From Rhizobium sp. Q54 (GTDB taxonomy: Bacteria > Pseudomonadota > Alphaproteobacteria > Rhizobiales > Beijerinckiaceae): a stretch of 8,667 bases of DNA. The stretch spans positions 1-8,667 of the forward strand of contig CAMDKB010000184.1 of NCBI GenBank assembly GCA_945901195.1, in the 5' to 3' direction. Below the pieces are notes generated by a model. That model was not told the origin of the DNA. It did not search any database and was given only the letters and a program-made list of their open reading frames with translations. Shown here piece by piece: positions 6,137-8,667 of this stretch. Position 1 is the stretch's first letter. Every line of letters begins with the position of its first letter. A program made the position numbers and the translations under genes.

Positions 6137-8667
6137 TTACCGGTCGTCGTCTGGTCCGAGCTCAAACGCGCGGTCAACACCCCCACCAACCAGAATTTCG
6201 CGCTTTCCGGAATGATTGGAGGAACTGACAAGACCTTCTTTTTCCATACGTTCAACCAGGGACGCCGCCTTGTTATAACCCACTGACAACCGCCTCTGGA
6301 TATAGCTCGTCGAGCATTTCCGGTCGCGCAGAACAATCGCGACCGCACGATCATAGAGATCTAACCCCTCGTCCGAATCCAGGTTGCCCGGGGTTTCAGA
6401 GCCATCATCGCCCGCCGCTTCGTCCTCATCGACAGTAATTGCATCAAGGTACTGGGGCTGGCCCTGCGTCTTGAGATGAGCGACAATTTTTTCGACCTCG
6501 GTGTCCGAAACAAACGGTCCGTGGACACGCGATATCCGGCCGCCACCCGCCATATAGAGCATATCGCCCTGGCCGAGCAGCTGTTCGGCGCCTTGTTCAC
6601 CCAGAATGGTACGGCTGTCGATCTTTGACGTCACCTGGAACGACACGCGGGTTGGGAAATTCGCCTTGATCGTACCGGTAATAACATCGACCGATGGCCG
6701 TTGGGTCGCCATGATCAGATGGATGCCGGCCGCGCGCGCCATCTGAGCCAAGCGTTGGATAGCGCCTTCGATATCTTTCCCGGCAACCATCATGAGGTCC
6801 GCCATTTCGTCGACGATCACAACGATATAAGGGAGAATCGTAAGCTCGAGCGCCTCATGTTCGAATATGGCTTGGCCCGTCTCTTTATCAAAGCCGGTCT
6901 GCACCGTCCGCTTGATCGTTTCCCCTTTAGCCCTTGCCTCAGCGACCCGTACGTTGAAGCCGTCGATATTGCGGACGCCGATTTTCGACATCTTCTTGTA
7001 GCGGTCTTCCATCTCGCGGACGGCCCACTTGAGGGCGACAACAGCCTTCTTGGGATCGGTGACAACGGGCGTGAGAAGGTGCGGAATACCGTCGTAAACC
7101 GACAATTCAAGCATTTTCGGATCAATCATGATCAATTTGCATTCGTCCGGTTTCAGCCGGTAGAGCAAAGAGAGGATCATCGTGTTAATTGCGACAGACT
7201 TGCCCGATCCTGTCGTACCCGCAACCAGAAGATGCGGCATCCGCGCCAGGTCGACAGTAACCGGCTCTCCGCCGATGGTCTTACCCATTGCAATTGCAAG
7301 CCGATGTTTTGAGCGCTCGAAATCTTCCGATGCCAGCAATTCGCGCAAGTAAACGGTTTCGCGGTACTGGTTTGGAAGTTCTATGCCAATTGCATTTCGC
7401 CCCTGCACTACTGCTACGCGTGCTGACAGCGCAGACATGGAGCGCGCTATGTCGTCGGCGAGGCCGATGACCCGAGACGATTTTATTCCAGGCGCAGGCT
7501 CAAGTTCGTAAAGCGTGACCACTGGTCCCGGCCTGACATTGATGATTTCCCCCTTGACGCCGAAATCATCTAGAACGCCCTCAAGCAAACGCGCATTCTG
7601 TTCCAGCGCATCCATTGAAAGCTTGTTGGTCGTGACTTTCTTTGGCTCGCTCAAAAGAAGGAGCGGCGGCAATTGATATTTCGGTTCGTCGAGCAGGGAG
7701 GGCTGAGCTTCGCGAGCTGCTCGCCGGCCCGGCTTGATTGCAGCGACCGGCGCTGAGATGCGAGGCGATATTTCTGCTTCATCAACAATCGGCGATAGTC
7801 TCGGCCGAACTACGGACCCTATTGGCGCACCAAGGTGCAATCCGGAAGGCGCCAGCCTATCCGGAGGGGACATTGGTGCTTCAGCAATTGAACCGCGAGG
7901 TTCGATGCGTGAGAGATCGGCAGCCTTTGGTTTTTCCGCCCAGGCGTAGTCATCATCGTCCCCGTGCCTGACTGGGGATTTTTTCCTGCTCCGCAGAAGA
8001 GACGACTTGAGACTCAAAAACCCGTGAATCACAGCCCCTACTGCGACGATGGCCCAGCCAGGCTCACCATGGCTGTCGGAATCGTGATCTGAAGTCTGAT
8101 CTTTCCCACTCTTTCGTGTGACTGGCTTATTAAAATCCTCAGCATCGTCAGCAAATGGATCCTCATAGCGAGCCCGAACGGCGGCCGATATGGCCAACAC
8201 ACAAAGCAGCCCGCAAGTTGCCGCCATGATGAGCGTGACAGGTTTTGAATGACCAAAAAACATTCGCGGCAACCGGACCAGCGCGTCACCAATCACCCCG
8301 CCTAGTCCGGTGGGCAACGGCCAGCGATCCGTCGTCGGCAGAAGAGTCACAAATGCGCACCCCAGGAGGGCACCGGAAATCCAACAGGCGATTCGCAAAC
8401 TGATTCGATCGAGCCGATGCGACGACATCAAACGCCAGCCCCATACACCGATGGGAAAAATCAAGACAATTGCGCCTAGTCCAGCCATCTGCATCAGACA
8501 ATCGGAAGCGATGGCGCCCGGAAAGCCCAACAGATTCTTGATATGTTCACTGGATGCGTAATTCAGACTTGGATCCTGGGTTGACCAGGTCACGAGTGCA
8601 AGGCCAATCGCAATTGCCCCTGTCACCAGAACAGCACCAAGCACCTCCGCAATTCGCTTGGTGACGA
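6137..8667 (-). CDS. ftsK: DNA translocase FtsK (5' end outside window)
   Basis: FtsK is a membrane-anchored, ATP-driven DNA pump at the division septum that clears and aligns chromosome termini for XerCD recombination. The frame stays open to the window edge. The GTG at 8644 would cut into the first membrane helix, and sensible codons (VTKRIAEV) lie upstream, so the true start is beyond base 8667. Numbering from that GTG, membrane helices lie near 2-20, 52-72, 82-102 and 134-156. An acidic, proline-containing linker (about 160-340) follows. The motor domain carries Walker A GTTGSGKS (476-483), Walker B IVVIVDEMADLM (607-618) and MATQRPSVDVITG (645-657). The C-terminal gamma winged-helix, which reads KOPS sequences, spans about 760-820 and includes SYIQRRLSVGYNKAA. 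At least 842 residues are visible, typical for alphaproteobacteria. It is the first visible gene of the leftward cluster. Confidence 0.97.
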   Translation of the reverse strand, partial: VTKRIAEVLGAVLVTGAIAIGLALVTWSTQDPSLNYASSEHIKNLLGFPGAIASDCLMQMAGLGAIVLIFPIGVWGWRLMSSHRLDRISLRIACWISGALLGCAFVTLLPTTDRWPLPTGLGGVIGDALVRLPRMFFGHSKPVTLIMAATCGLLCVLAISAAVRARYEDPFADDAEDFNKPVTRKSGKDQTSDHDSDSHGEPGWAIVAVGAVIHGFLSLKSSLLRSRKKSPVRHGDDDDYAWAEKPKAADLSRIEPRGSIAEAPMSPPDRLAPSGLHLGAPIGSVVRPRLSPIVDEAEISPRISAPVAAIKPGRRAAREAQPSLLDEPKYQLPPLLLLSEPKKVTTNKLSMDALEQNARLLEGVLDDFGVKGEIINVRPGPVVTLYELEPAPGIKSSRVIGLADDIARSMSALSARVAVVQGRNAIGIELPNQYRETVYLRELLASEDFERSKHRLAIAMGKTIGGEPVTVDLARMPHLLVAGTTGSGKSVAINTMILSLLYRLKPDECKLIMIDPKMLELSVYDGIPHLLTPVVTDPKKAVVALKWAVREMEDRYKKMSKIGVRNIDGFNVRVAEARAKGETIKRTVQTGFDKETGQAIFEHEALELTILPYIVVIVDEMADLMMVAGKDIEGAIQRLAQMARAAGIHLIMATQRPSVDVITGTIKANFPTRVSFQVTSKIDSRTILGEQGAEQLLGQGDMLYMAGGGRISRVHGPFVSDTEVEKIVAHLKTQGQPQYLDAITVDEDEAAGDDGSETPGNLDSDEGLDLYDRAVAIVLRDRKCSTSYIQRRLSVGYNKAASLVERMEKEGLVSSSNHSGKREILVGGGVDRAFELGPDDDR

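Noticed and set aside
5683..6228. 181-codon open frame on the + strand, antisense to lolA and the end of ftsK
   Set aside because: It lies opposite genes with clear family motifs, has no ribosome site I can see, and its translation looks like low-meaning Arg/Ser/Phe-rich sequence with no recognisable domain.
6701..7312. 203-codon open frame on the + strand inside ftsK
   Set aside because: It is antisense to the conserved motor domain of FtsK, whose codon structure explains the open frame. The translation has no signal, membrane segment or known motif.
7694..7702. GGGAGGG inside ftsK, resembling a KOPS (GGGNAGGG) motif
   Set aside because: It lacks the extra base between GGG and AGGG, so it does not match. 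I saw no exact KOPS match by eye elsewhere in the window.
8642..8644. GTG as the ftsK start codon
   Set aside because: The frame continues upstream to the window edge with plausible residues, and starting here would trim the beginning of the first membrane helix. The gene is treated as truncated by the window.

Overview
The window looks like ordinary chromosome from an alphaproteobacterium, most likely of the Rhizobiales/Hyphomicrobiales. Three things suggest this: the ftsK-lolA-xthA gene order, the alphaproteobacterial style of PriA and FtsK, and a moderately high GC content (mid-fifties percent by eye). I could not run a search, so the taxon is an inference.

Left part, + strand. Bases 1-149 are the 3' end of an IS481/IS3-type transposase gene, and the right end of the insertion sequence appears to coincide with the end of that gene. 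Only 24 bases after the stop codon comes a complete gene for a periplasmic solute-binding protein of the TctC/Bug family (174-1211). No TctA or TctB membrane partner is present in the window. After a 27-bp gap comes priA (1239 or 1254 to 3515), the primosomal replication-restart helicase, with all its motifs intact.

Right part, - strand, read from right to left. ftsK (DNA translocase, 5' end beyond the window edge) is followed by lolA (periplasmic lipoprotein carrier), xthA (exonuclease III / AP endonuclease) and a gene for a beta-hydroxyacid-dehydrogenase-type NAD(P) oxidoreductase. The last two are separated by one base and are probably translationally coupled. This leftward cluster converges on priA, with only 8 bp between the two stop codons.

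Together the window holds housekeeping functions: replication restart, chromosome segregation at division, base-excision repair and lipoprotein sorting. It also holds two metabolic or uptake genes of unknown substrate and one insertion-sequence scar. I see no rRNA, tRNA, CRISPR array, toxin-antitoxin pair, phage gene or defence system. No intergenic stretch exceeds 150 bp. I do not think the window contains an undescribed system. The points most worth a second look are the insertion-sequence boundary in front of tctC, the altered substrate-binding signature of the oxidoreductase, and a small hairpin over the priA start.
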